A stretch of 64,000 bases of DNA from Pyrocephalus nanus (Eukaryota > Chordata > Aves > Passeriformes > Tyrannidae): the NCBI GenBank assembly GCA_038380795.1, contig CM076267.1:38750232-38814231 (forward strand), given 5' to 3'. Below, piece after piece: positions 1-11,419 of the stretch. The notes under the pieces are model-generated. The model saw nothing but the letters and a program-made list of their open reading frames with translations, searched no databases and was not told where the DNA came from. The translations under genes were made by a program, and so were the position numbers. Positions within the stretch are counted from its first letter, which is position 1, and every line of letters begins with the position of its first letter.

Positions 1-864
1 CTCCCAAAACACAGCAGGATGCACAGCCTATTTAAAAACGCTCACCACTTCTTGCTCCACTGCTCAATTACAAAAGTCCTTACTTTGTTGTTTATCACTG
101 CTTTGTTCTATATTAAGCTAATCATCAACAATTATGTCTCCTGAAGAAATTAATTATTATGCATAGAATGTATTTCTAAGAATTCAATACACAGTATTAT
201 GTGGCATTAATTTCAAGGTAAGAAATTTTCTTTTAGGAAAATTGAGGGGGGTGTTGCTTTATTCAAGTCTATGCAGGAAGAATGCACAAACGGACTGGAA
301 AGCACATAATCTTTAAGGTATATAACAGACAGGATGCAAACAGGGGGTCAATAATGCCTCACACTTGTTTTATTTTATGTGTCACAAAGGCATCCATGTT
401 TTAGGTTTGGAGGAACACTTTACACTATTTACATTTGTTCATCTCTTAGAGGGCCCCTGAATTGAGCATTTTATCAAAGACCGCACTTTTTATATATAGT
501 TATGTATACAATATATATTTATCTTAATATGTTTATTATATATATTTACCTCAATATATTTATCTTTGAGTTTCAGATGAACCACAAAAAGCCAGAATTC
601 AACCTCCTCGAAATATCAAGAGGGAACCTTTTAGCTGTAAAGCCATTTGGGCTTATATCAGATTCATACTCTAAAGAAAACTGTTTCTAGAACCAGCTCT
701 GGTGCAACCCAAGCTGGAAGATAACTGTCAGGTATCTACTGTGGTCACATTTAAACTTTCACCACGGAAATACTATTAGAAACTTCAATATAATGAGGTT
801 TCCTAGCCCTTTGGCCTTTCTGTTCCTTAAAAAAAAAAAAAAGCAAAGCAGGAAGCAGTCTCAC
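1..864 (-). other. COL5A2: COL5A2 intron 2, 5' part (incomplete at window edge)
   Basis: This is sequence downstream of exon 2 on the gene strand. It begins with the donor GTGAGA at 864-859 and runs off the window at position 1. A run of 14 A (829-842 on the plus strand, U14 in the transcript) follows the donor closely. An AT-rich patch of TATAT units lies at about 490-570. I see no Gly-X-Y coding sequence, so exon 3 is not in the window. Confidence 0.85.
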
Positions 865-1089
865 CAATGGTGGGGTCAAAGTCTCGAGCAGTGTGGGGAC
901 ACACAGGACAGCACTCTCCGGGGGGCACCTGCGGGTTCTCGCACTCCAGCAGATCCTGGCACTGGATTTCGTCGCAGAGAATTGCTCCGTTGTCACAGAC
1001 GCAAATTTGGCACGGTGAGGGCTTCCAAATATCCCTGTTCAGGTACATCTGCCCATTCTGAGTGCAGGCTATTTCCTCAACGTCTTCTC
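865..1089 (-). CDS. COL5A2: COL5A2 exon 2: VWC domain of the alpha-2(V) procollagen N-propeptide
   Basis: This 225-bp internal exon encodes residues 35-109 of the pro-alpha-2(V) chain, a secreted fibrillar procollagen that co-assembles with alpha-1(V) and helps nucleate and limit collagen I fibrils. On the minus strand an acceptor with a pyrimidine tract ends in CCCAG at 1090. The exon completes a Gly codon split with exon 1, reads [20 protein letters not shown] and onward, and ends at 865 before the donor GTGAGA. Ten cysteines sit at residues 43, 61, 64, 66, 73, 78, 84, 94, 95 and 98, including the CxxCxC and CCPxC signatures of a complete VWC (chordin-like) module. The match to the vertebrate alpha-2(V) N-terminus ([28 protein letters not shown]) is close enough to separate it from COL3A1, COL1A1 and COL2A1. 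The exon ends one base into a codon after residue 109, so exon 3 should begin in phase 1. An upstream Met in the same open frame is intronic and not a start. Confidence 0.96.
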
Positions 1090-1922
1090 CTGGGACAGGG
1101 GAGGGAACACAAGACACATTTTCCAACCATGAAATCAAAGGAGCAGGATTGGACGAGGAAAGAGCACAGCTGGAGATGAGAAGCAGCATCACATACCCAG
1201 AGAAATCAGGCCACCAGCATAGCTGGAACTGATACTAAAGACTTTTAAATATCAGTCATGAGTCTTTTTTATTTTACCACCTTATTTCTTGGTCAGAAAG
1301 AAGTAAAATAGTCACCAGGGAGGGCACAGTCCCCCCACAAGTAGTGAATGAACCTTGCCTCACGGGTCTTTGTATGTCATTCTGCTCCGTGGGGTACTAA
1401 CTCTGCCCTGAGGAGCTCCTGCTGATTCCCTGCTCTTTGTCAGCGCCTGGGACAGTGCTGAACAGACATGGCAGTGGTTGAAAAAAAAACAAAAAAAACC
1501 AAACAAACAAAAAAATCATTTATTAGGCAAGGTTTATTTATTGGGGAGTGGAGAATCAAATCCTCCAAACAGGACATTCAGCCACAGTCCATTGGCCCAG
1601 CAGCACCCACAGCAAGGATACCTATTGCAGTGTCTCCAGCCTGAGTGACAAGGGGCTCCTCACATTACTTATTTTGCTCAGCATTTATAATCCAGCTGGT
1701 CTGGACCTGCCTGATTATCCCAGCACACACAAAATATTTCTATGGATATATATTAACTACATTCAAAATGCCCCTTAAATATTTTACCTATATATGAAAG
1801 ACTATCCTATGTCACTCTTTATGTAGGATCAGCATGGACTGACTGTATGGATGTGTCCTATCCATGTACATATTCACACATTTCTGTGGAGCTCATTCTA
1901 TTTTATTGAAGTTGCATATGTC

Positions 1923-1958
1923 ATGTTTAACCTGAATGTTTAACCATGAATGTTTAAT
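1923..1958 (+). repeat. Three-copy 13-14 bp tandem repeat
   Basis: The units read ATGTTTAACCTGA, then ATGTTTAACCATGA, then ATGTTTAATTCC. This is a small imperfect minisatellite in intron 1. Confidence 0.7.
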
Positions 1959-2266
1959 TCCATTACAGGATGTTTACTTTCTTTCTTGTCTTAATACTAT
2001 TTTCTTTCTTTTCCTTGAATTCCAATTTAGAATTAATTTCTTACTTATCCACTAGAATTCCATTCAGTATAGCTTTTTCTTTCTCCTCTGTCACCCAGGT
2101 GAAACAACTTCTGTGGGTTGATTTTGCAACTTAAAAATTTCCAAAATTTGACTGATGGCAGCATCTGAGGGGACTAAACCACCTGTTTGGGGACTGTTCT
2201 ATCCATACTTAAGTCTATGCCTTCGTTTTCTTCCTAGTCTGTAGGCAAACACTCTAAATATCATGC

Positions 2267-2282
2267 TTTTTTTTTTTTTTTT
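2267..2282 (+). repeat. Poly(T) run, 16 bases
   Basis: An uninterrupted T16 in intron 1, equal to A16 on the gene strand. Confidence 0.9.
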
Positions 2283-3654
2283 AAATCATGAGGTGAGTAT
2301 ATCTCAGTGTCTTCTCCTAAAATTATGTTTGAGAAAGAATTCAAAAATCAAGTAAAGTTTTCCTTGCATATTTGATGTTTTACAGAAGGCCCTAGCAGCA
2401 AAAAGAGATTTTTTCATTTTGTCCCAATGAGTATTTCATCCTCAAAAGGAACACAGGCATCCACAAAACTGATGAACTGTCCCCAGGCTGTCCCTAGACA
2501 TTGTGGAACAACTTGCAAGCCAAGAATCCCAGTGCCAAGACATTCTCTGAGTCAAACACAGCAAAGCTGTCACTCACAGTCCAAAGTTATTCCTCTGACC
2601 CCTGAGATGCTGCAGAGAAGATTAATCCTACCTGGAAGAGAGCTCCATCTGATCACAGAAACCTTCCTATCAAAAGTGTCCTTGGAGCTGGACAATCCAG
2701 TTAAATGAATTACTGGAAATTCCCCATCAGGCCTAATTTCTAACTGATATAAGACTGGAAGTAGGGTCAATTATATAGAGAGAGTACATCCCCCTAGTCA
2801 GAGATCACAACCATTGTTTTCTTAAGAAAATCTGTTATTAGTGTAAAAATTCACAGTTCTAAGCACAGCTAAAGTTTCTCTGCTCTATACATTTCTGCCC
2901 TAATTTAAACCAGATGCAAACAGAAAATTGCAAAGCAATAAATATGTGCAGATTTGGAATCTCAGTTTCGTGCCTCAACTCAAGCCCAGTTACTCCATCA
3001 ATGTCAAGAAGAATTGGAGCAGATGTGCCATTAACTGCTGCCTGCCATCACTAACTTCAGCAAGCTCTCTAACAGAAACTCAAACTGCAGTTTTCACCAG
3101 GCCAGCTCCCTTCAGTCTCATTATCACACCAACTGACCAAAGGACTCAAAGAGATGCTGCAGAAGCTCAGGAGGAAATGTTTTCAGTGTGAAGTAAAGAC
3201 ATCAACCAAGTCTGCTGTGTGCAGTCCATTTACGACACTGTGAGAATCATTTTCCCCAAACAGCAGATCGCGTTTTGGAAACCACTCGTCTCACTTCACC
3301 CTTGTGAGCATGACATCACGGGCTGTCTGACACACTCAGCCCTTTCCCCCCAGATGTCTGGCATATGCTCTATGTCTCCTTTAACATCTCACCCTCAGAA
3401 CTCGTCGTGCCGCTCAAGAGAGCAGCCGCTTGTAGAAATGAAATTTTTTCAGCTATTGAGCCCAAAGTCAGCATTCTGTCATAACTTCAAATAAACCACA
3501 TAGCAACCTCTCTGGCAAATCAGAGTTGAGCCAGATGGTGACTGGCTTCTGCTGGGAAGGAGGCAGACAAAGGCAGGGGAAAAAGTACATGCCAGCTTCT
3601 GGAAGCATACTAAGACGTCTGCTTCCCTATCAGATCAAAGATATGCCGATTAAA

Positions 3655-3770
3655 AATAAAAAAAAAAAAACACCCCCAAACAAACAAACAAACAAACAAA
3701 CAAAAAAACCCCACAACAAACTAAACAAACCAACCCACCAAAAAAAAAAGAAACCACCCAAAACCCCACA
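3655..3770 (+). repeat. A-rich low-complexity region with (CAAA)n
   Basis: An A13 run at 3658-3670 is followed by repeated CAAA units at about 3678-3706 and then a mixed A/C tract. The low complexity explains the Lys-, Asn- and Pro-rich open frame through it. Confidence 0.85.
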
Positions 3771-3873
3771 CCTTATTATACTGCCAGAAAACACAGTTTC
3801 ACATCTTTCCATGTTCATCTTTTTACATCTTTACAAAGATTTTTACATTCTTTTGGTTGTCCAGCTTTAGGAA

Positions 3874-3918
3874 TTGGACTCCTGAGTCCTTTCCAGCTCA
3901 GCATATTCTATGACTACA
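3874..3918 (+). mobile_element. CR1 LINE 3' tail fragment
   Basis: TTGGACTCCTGAGTCCTTTC followed by CAGCTCAGCATATTCTATGA matches the 3' end of avian CR1 elements, which finish with a ...CCTTCCAACTCAGGATATTCTATGA-type sequence. Only the tail is present. It lies antisense to COL5A2. Confidence 0.6.
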
Positions 3919-5167
3919 TTTGGTGCTTCTTGTTTTCCTTTCTGCGGTGACTGCATTACACTGAGGCAGTAACCTGAAAAGAGCAGTTTTCAAAGCCAGC
4001 TCCTTTCAAAAGCACATTTTGACGTTTTACTCTCAGGCCTGAGCTGCAGACATGTTATCTAATTACACCCAGATCAGCAAAAGACCGCCAAGGAAATCGT
4101 TCTACCATTTTCTCTCCGGCTTGGAAATTTGAAAGTTTGTTTTAATTACAGGGACCAACTTACAAACTCTTTATGTACCACATGTTCTTTTTACTCCTGT
4201 AGTTGTAAAACAGTATGTTGAATGGATTGAGAAGTAGCTTTGGAAATTCTTGATGTGGCAAAAGAATCTGCAAGCCCAATAACCACTTCCTTTCTTAGAG
4301 AAAAAAGTACAATTCTGATTAGTATTGCAGTGACTAAAGAACTTACAGGGTTTCAAATCCATTGAAGCTGGAGAAACTGAGTTCCAAAGAAGTCTGCAAA
4401 TATAAAAGCCAAGGCAGGAGAAATACCCAGTGATATATTTGAGGACTCATTCATCCATAAGCTTGCACAACCAACCTTCAGAAAGAGGATTTCAATGAAA
4501 TGCACAGTAAGCACAATACCATTTTTTTTCTGCTATATATTGATGTGTTGGAGTATCAGTTTTACTTTAAAAAAACTAATTTCTCAGAGGTCAAATAGTC
4601 AGTTATAGCTAAAGCACTGGATCATCAGACTCAGAGACTGCGTATCAACAGCTTGGAAGTCAAAATCATACCAGGCACTGAGAAACCCAAGCCAGCTTTG
4701 CTGTCAGCATTGAAACTGTACCAATTACCGGGAGGTGAAAGGGGCAGGGGACACGATACGGGATCCCAGCCACTAGATGGCTGTCAGCATCCATCAGTTA
4801 TCAGAAGCAAGTGTCAAAGAAGTTCGTACTTATACAAGGTGTGTAAGGCACACCCTGCTTTGGGCAGTTTGTGCTGAGCCTGTTTTCATTTCGAGCAAAT
4901 CTCTCTCAAGGTTAATTCCACTTCTCCACAAGCCAACAACAGGACAAGTGTTTTAAAAGGCAGCATATGAAACCATTTCAATTTTTCACCACCAGGTATG
5001 TATCATTTTGAAAGCAAAAACTGAAAATTTACTGCTGCTTTTTTTGCTGTTTAAAGTTAATTACTCCACCTTACTGTGCCCATATTTCTTTCACCAACTT
5101 CTGGTTCACATCTTGCATATGAAAAAGGAAAGTAAGGCCTGGGCATGGAACCAGGTAGAACAAAAAG

Positions 5168-5184
5168 AAAAAAAAAAAAAAAAA
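5168..5184 (+). repeat. Poly(A) run, 17 bases
   Basis: Uninterrupted A17 within a short purine stretch in intron 1. Confidence 0.9.
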
Positions 5185-6584
5185 GAAGGAAAATGACACC
5201 AGAAAAAGCAGAAGCAGTCAAGCATCATTACCTCAGCTGAGGTGATGGCAGGTGTATGGTGGAAGAAAATACATCTCTCAATGCCCTACTTGAGGAAAGA
5301 AATGGCCCGAGCAAAACATGCAGATATAAAGGTTTTCTGCAGGCAGGAACAACCTTGGTCCATAGATGGAATGGTAAAGGAAAGAAAATGATTTGACATC
5401 AAAGCAGCTCTATTTTTATTAGTCCTACCAATGTGCTAATTAAAGGAACCTAAAGGCTGACAGGCCTACAGCAGGAGAGAACACAGCCTGACAAAGGCAG
5501 AGATGATGACTGGTACTGAAAGCACAGTCTGCCAGTTTTAGGCATTCTTCTGCCAACAGGAACTTCATGATGCATGCTGTAATCAAACCCCAATGCCCTT
5601 GCATTGCTTCACGTGGAAAAGACTGGAACAGAAGAGGTATGGGGTGGGTTTTTTTAATGAAAAAGGGCTGGAAACAAAGCAGCTTGCACAGGGCTCATCT
5701 CATCCTCCCTTTGTCATCCTCACACTACCTTGTGAAAGGCATAGGGAAATACAAGATTACACAGGATCGGTGGGTTTTAAGCTGAAAAAACCCCTACAAT
5801 ATGAAAAGCAGAGTTTCAAGATATGCATTACAAAATTTAATCCTGCTGACTCACAAAGCAGAGGTGCAGAAGTAAATAAAAGTGAAAGATGATACGTGCT
5901 AACAACCATTCTGCAGATGTACTGTTGTGCATGTGTACAGACTGCCAAGACAGGGACAAGAGGAGCTTGGTGTTAATAATGTTTGACTGTCAGCCTGCCA
6001 TAACAAATGTAGGGCTTGATCCAATTCCCTTCAAATCATGGGAAAAGCCTCTCATTTACTCCAAGAAGAATCAGACTGCTTGTTTTGTTTATCTTTTGAT
6101 AACTTTTTTCGGAGTCGTACAAAGTAAAAGATTATCCTAATTACTGTACCTTGCAAATTATAATATAAACACTGATTATTTTGAAAATCCGATAGTTCTC
6201 AAGAGTGCTGACAAATACAAAGTCTATTTTGCATTTGTTACACAGAAACAATTCTTGTTAATAATTATTAACATACAGAGTATGTAACTTTACAGTTACA
6301 TACATGAGGATGAACTGGGAATCCCTAACTAATAAAAGACCAAACTGATGCACAAAATTGCCAATTTTGTGCACACACAAAGTTAGGAAGAGAGTTCCAA
6401 GTTAGTGCCCTACTAATGCTCCCTTGTAAAACAAGTGGATAACAACAAATCCTTTGCATTGTACTTTTGGAAATGCACACAGGCACACAGTTTAAACTAC
6501 AAACCTGTAGGAAGCCAGATTTCATCAGAACTTTTTCTTAGGAAGAGATGGGGAGTTTTAATCCATCCTGCAGAGTTCCTGCTT

Positions 6585-6606
6585 AAAAAAAAAAAAAAAA
6601 AAAAAA
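6585..6606 (+). repeat. Poly(A) run, 22 bases
   Basis: A22 followed by one C and a further A9. It would be a long U run in the COL5A2 pre-mRNA. Confidence 0.9.
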
Positions 6607-7760
6607 CAAAAAAAAACACTCTAGAGGGTAATTTGCAAAGTTGAGAAAGCTGATTTTTTAAAAAGTACTCCACAGATTAAAACACATTGCATGCTAATCA
6701 TTCCAAATGAGTTTCCATGTGATTGAGGGGAACATGGAGCTGCAATTCTTTGTGCTTTGTTTCAGAAGTAGAAAAGTCCCAGGGTGTTATTTTTAAATGA
6801 TGTAAATAATTTTAAAACATGTATTTTAGGACTGGAAAATTACAGACTCAACTGGTTTTCCTGCAGAGCCCACAAATAACTTTGAGTATGAATAAAAACT
6901 GCTAGGTATCAAGGTGCAAGTCAGCACCCAAGCAGAGACTTAATTAATAGCTGAAATTGCTGTGGCAGTTCATGAAAGCCTCACTAAAGACACACACTTT
7001 GCACCTGGCCAGTGGCTTCTGGCTGGCACTGAGGGGAGGGAGCTCATCCTCTCAGATTCATTGACCAAGAAAACCCAGTCTCCGTGCTCTAAACACCTGC
7101 ACAGACAAAAAGGAACAGCTGAACAATATACCCTGACTCAGGAGAGGAGGTAATTTCTCAGGTAAAGGGCTCTCTGACTGTCACCTGGCAACTGGGGTTT
7201 TTTTCTTCCAGAAAACTGTGCCAAAATATATAAATGTGTTCTCCACTCAGCATCGTGATTTCAAATTTTGCTGGGAAAACTGAATAGGAAAAACTATGCT
7301 TAGGATACAGTTTAAACCCCCCAAAATTACTTTAAATTAATATCTAAAGTATGCGACTGGTTCTCCACTGTTCCATTAACCAGATGGAATCCGTCTTACA
7401 TTTGGGTTGGGGGTGGTCCCTATTTCTCCAGCTCTCAGGTTCACAGATTTATGTCTCCATCAGTAAAAATAGACATTTTCCTTGCCTTTTTATGGGTAAA
7501 TTTCATTTCCAACACAGAACAATCAAGAAGAATGTTTTTATTGCAAGATCTGACACACGCTGAATACAAAGGCAGAATATACTGGGATCCCTTCCAGTTA
7601 AAGGGTTTCTCTTGGTGGTCCCATTGCACTATCCTGTGTTTATTATACTGTTCAATTCCCTGAGAGCATCTGGTGTGTATCTGCATCTTAAACTCACTAT
7701 TCCTGAGCCGCTGAACAAGTCTCAACCCTTGTAAAAATCCCAGACAGGGCAGGGAATTGT

Positions 7761-7778
7761 GCAGCAGCAGCAGCAGCA
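7761..7778 (+). repeat. (GCA)6 trinucleotide repeat
   Basis: Six GCA units, equal to (TGC)n on the gene strand, in intron 1. It is short and within normal length. Confidence 0.85.
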
Positions 7779-7932
7779 CTTTGCTCCAAGATTGGTTGGA
7801 CTGGCCCTTTCCTCTTGGTTACCCCCCAGTCTTGGATCTGCCTATTTCGAAAGCACTTTGTCAGACTAACTCCCTGGAGCTATCCCATGAAGGAGGTGAG
7901 ATGTAAACATGTTTACTTTCTTTTTCTCTGCC

Positions 7933-7965
7933 TTCACTTTGGTTCCACTTGTGAACCAAAGTGAA
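7933..7965. repeat. Perfect 13-bp inverted repeat with 7-base loop
   Basis: The arm TTCACTTTGGTTC (7933-7945) is the exact reverse complement of GAACCAAAGTGAA (7953-7965). The spacer is CACTTGT. It could form a cruciform or an RNA hairpin on either strand. No flanking element or target-site duplication was recognised. Confidence 0.9.
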
Positions 7966-9184
7966 TGGCTGGGCACATCGCTTGGTCCCCGCAGGAGAAT
8001 AATGTGAAGGAGGGAGTTGGAAGAGCCTGATCTGCCAGCAGTGGTTGCTCAGATACTCTCAGATGACACCAAGACTCAAACCTACAGTGGGAAATGAAAT
8101 TATTTCCAAATGTCCAAGGTTGCACAGGGACTGCAATGGGGATGCATTCAGGGCATGCCTGAGAAAACACAATTGCAGATCTCAGCAGCTGGAGCAAATC
8201 AGTCAAAAGTTGAAGTCAGTAGCAGGGTGCCTGGTCCCTGCTGGAGCCCACACTGCCACAAGTGCCCTGCTTGGACTTTGTCATGCAAGGTAGTTAGAGT
8301 GAAGTCAGTTCAGCTGTTGCTGCCTGTACCACAACTTTCTTCCTGACTCAGTGCAGAAAAAGCCTAAATAAAGTGCTCATCATGGCCAACTATTATCTTC
8401 TATTATTTCAAAAGAGGCTTGAGGAAACAAGAGATCATTTGTTTTCCTTAGCAAAATACTGGAGCACATTCTTGACTCTGGGATGACATTTTTAAGTGGA
8501 GTTACTTCATTTGCATGAAGGCAGGCTGGTCCCACAGAAAAGTCAGATTCTTATGGTGGGGAGCTTGCAAAAGAGAACCTGTAGCAGGAGCATTTCAGTC
8601 ACTGGAGGTAGGGCCTGGTCTCAGCACTACTGAACACACACAAGTTCAGCAATACAGGCATTCTCTCTAAAATTAAAACAAAACTAAATCTGCCATTTCC
8701 TAAAGTATAAGAGGCTTCATTCTGGAACCAAACACACCCTAACAGTGGGAATTCTGCCCAACCTGCTGCTACTGCAAATTATAGCCAATCTGATCAGGAC
8801 ATAAGGAACTGCTCCTAACATATTTAAACTTCAGTCTAAAATAGCAAGATTACAATGAAAATGTAATATTCCCCTACACTCTATCTTGGCTCACCCTTCT
8901 GGAATCCATGGATGTTTGATTTTGGTCTTGGACTGCTGTGCATTAGGAAAAAAGTAATGCATTTTGGCTGTGAAGAAAATTCCCTCAGCTGCTTCCTGTG
9001 TCAGTATCATCAAGACACAGTTTCCACTCACAGTCCATTTGGATTCCTGTGGTAAATCCATCGGCGATTCACAAGAAACCGTCTTGGCTGTCCAGTCAAC
9101 CAGAAACCTGTTGCCCAAGGAGCAAACCATGCAGGGTAAGGTTTTACAGTGTCAGGCAGGTTTCTAAAATAAGCATTTAATTGA

Positions 9185-9475
9185 TGTTCCCAGCCCTGAT
9201 CCTTGAGGAATGTCACCACGATCAAGCCACCAGCTGGGCTCTGAACTGCCAGCCGTTACTCTTTGAACTCGATAGTCCCACCAGCTTTTCATTCCTCCTC
9301 TTATCCACTCATTCAGTCCTACACTGAATATAGGACTGAGTACTTCCCCAGTTTTCCTGTGGATGCTATGGGAGCAAAACGTTACTGAACCAAAGGTAAA
9401 CAGCATCCACTCTCTTCACTTGTGTCCCAAGCCAGTCATCTCATTTTAGAAGGCAATCAGATTTAACCAATTCAG
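9185..9475 (-). mobile_element. Old CR1 LINE fragment (reverse transcriptase region, decayed)
   Basis: Read on the plus strand, the block order is CCTTGAGGAATGTCACCA, CCAGCTGG, CATTC..CCAC, CCAGTTTTCCTGTGGATGCT, then AAACAGCATCCACTC and CAGTCATCTCATTTTAGAAGG. This follows the reverse complement of the CR1 reverse transcriptase coding region, with many substitutions and indels. The frame is broken and no catalytic motif survives. Confidence 0.6.
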
Positions 9476-10111
9476 TGGTAAAGGGAAAATTCATTACATA
9501 AATAGCCCCTAACGGCAGGCTGCTCTTCTCTGAACCCATCTATTCAAAATCTTACAAGTCTCACTGTTCCCTTTTCACATATGCTGTAACACTCAGGAGT
9601 CTAACTGGTAAAATAACAATGCATTGCAAAATAACAGGTTTGCCTTCTTTGTTTTGTAGGATTTAGCTCTTTTGAAGTCAGACAAAATGTGTATGAATAT
9701 CTTTTCTTGTTACATCTAAGAGAAACACACTTGCTGCTCCCCAACCATCCTCATTCTTTGAAGCTATACACATCAAAGTTCAGCAGAAACCTACCATTAC
9801 ACACTGCCTTTTCCACAAAGCTTTCCTACATTGTGGTTTACAGAGTGGACTCATGTAAGCCCCTAAATGTATCCTTGCTGGCTAATATCACCCTCCATTT
9901 CACCTAAAAATAAAGATTGGTAATTAGCAACAGATTCGATTCCATAATTAAAAATCTTTGCATTCCAACAGGCTCAGCATTTCAAACTGAAATGAAAACC
10001 TCCCAGTGTTTGGGTGGAGCAGGAAGGTACTGCTGGAAAGCTTATAGTCATAATATGCTGTTTGTACAGCAAAGCTATTCATTTGCTAAAATTCTGGGCC
10101 TCTGAGAAATT

Positions 10112-10125
10112 AAAAAAAAAAAAAA
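10112..10125 (+). repeat. Poly(A) run, 14 bases, followed by (GA)n
   Basis: A14 running directly into GAGAGAGAGAA. Confidence 0.85.
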
Positions 10126-10742
10126 GAGAGAGAATGGTGAGCAAAAAGAAGTCTGCAAAAATTCCAGGAACAAAGCCTCCGTTTCTTTTCTGCCACCATT
10201 ACCTTTTACCACAGTTCAGACGGCTCAGTCAGCAACTTCTGGTTTCAAGATGACATGGAACAGGCTTTGGCAGCCCTCAGGACATCCTGGCTGCTTTCTG
10301 CACAGCATCAGGGAGGAGGGGGATAAAGGAGCAGCCCAGATTTTAACCGTAATCTGAAGTCAATCAGACATGCATACATGAGGAAGAGACAGTGATTTAG
10401 ATGTGTGTCATGTCCGAGACAGAGTTAAAGTTACTTATTACTTACAGATACAGGGGCAATAAAGTTTCCCTTCTTTCAGTGCAAAAAAAAAGTAACAAAG
10501 TCAGTAAGTGACAAGCGAGTAGGGAGGAGTTCGTTTCAAAAAGCTTTGGGATGAAAAAAATCCTTGAGAATTAATAGAAAAGCAATACAATTAGCGTTGG
10601 TCAGGAATTTTTCTACAATGTGGGGTTTTTTAGTTGGAAAACATTACATTACTGAAATACCAAGGAGGGTATTTTCATTAGCTAGATAACTTGAAAACCT
10701 CTTCTTTCATTCTCAGGATGTTTGAAATTAGCTATTTCGGTC

Positions 10743-10759
10743 AAAAAAAAAAAAAAAAA
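10743..10759 (+). repeat. Poly(A) run, 17 bases
   Basis: Uninterrupted A17 in intron 1. Confidence 0.9.
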
Positions 10760-11160
10760 CAAAACCCAATGGGATTTGCAAGAGAGAACTTCACACCAAT
10801 AAAAGCCTTGTAATAAACATCCAAGTCAAGCTGGGGGAAAATTTTTTCATTTTTACCTGACCCAATTCCATCTTTTCCATCATTTCTGAGTCATGAGACC
10901 TTTTTTAGGTTGCCCCAACTGATCCAGGCTGGCTTGGGAAAAACCAGCTATTTATAAGCAGCTTCCCCTCTAGCACAGGCTGGTGGTTGCAAACTGCAGC
11001 TTCCAGGATGTCTTCAAGTAGACTCGTATTTGCAGACCAACGTACTGAAAATCCTACTAGAGGAAGAAAAGATTTAGGCCAGGCTGTCTTTACTCCATTT
11101 TCAGAGTGCTGCATAACTTCATTAAATTTAAGAAGGAAGTCTAAAAAAAACCAACTAAAC

Positions 11161-11185
11161 AAAAAAAAAAAAAAAAAAAAAAAAA
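11161..11185 (+). repeat. Poly(A) run, 25 bases
   Basis: A25 with A/C-rich sequence on both sides in intron 1. No retroposed gene body was recognised upstream of it. Confidence 0.9.
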
Positions 11186-11419
11186 CCAAAACAAAAAGTT
11201 TCTTATTTTGTCTTTATGAAACAGTGGGAAATGGCTACATTAACTTTTTAAGAAAAATCCAGTGGCAAAGAGTAACTGGAGTCAGCTTTGCCCATCTGGA
11301 GACTCTCTTTTTTACTAGATTATGCTTTGGTATTGTCCCAATTCTTGGTCCATACATATGAAATATGAGCATAAAAAATCCCCACCAAATGTTAAAAAGA
11401 AAAAAAAAAAAGGTCAACA

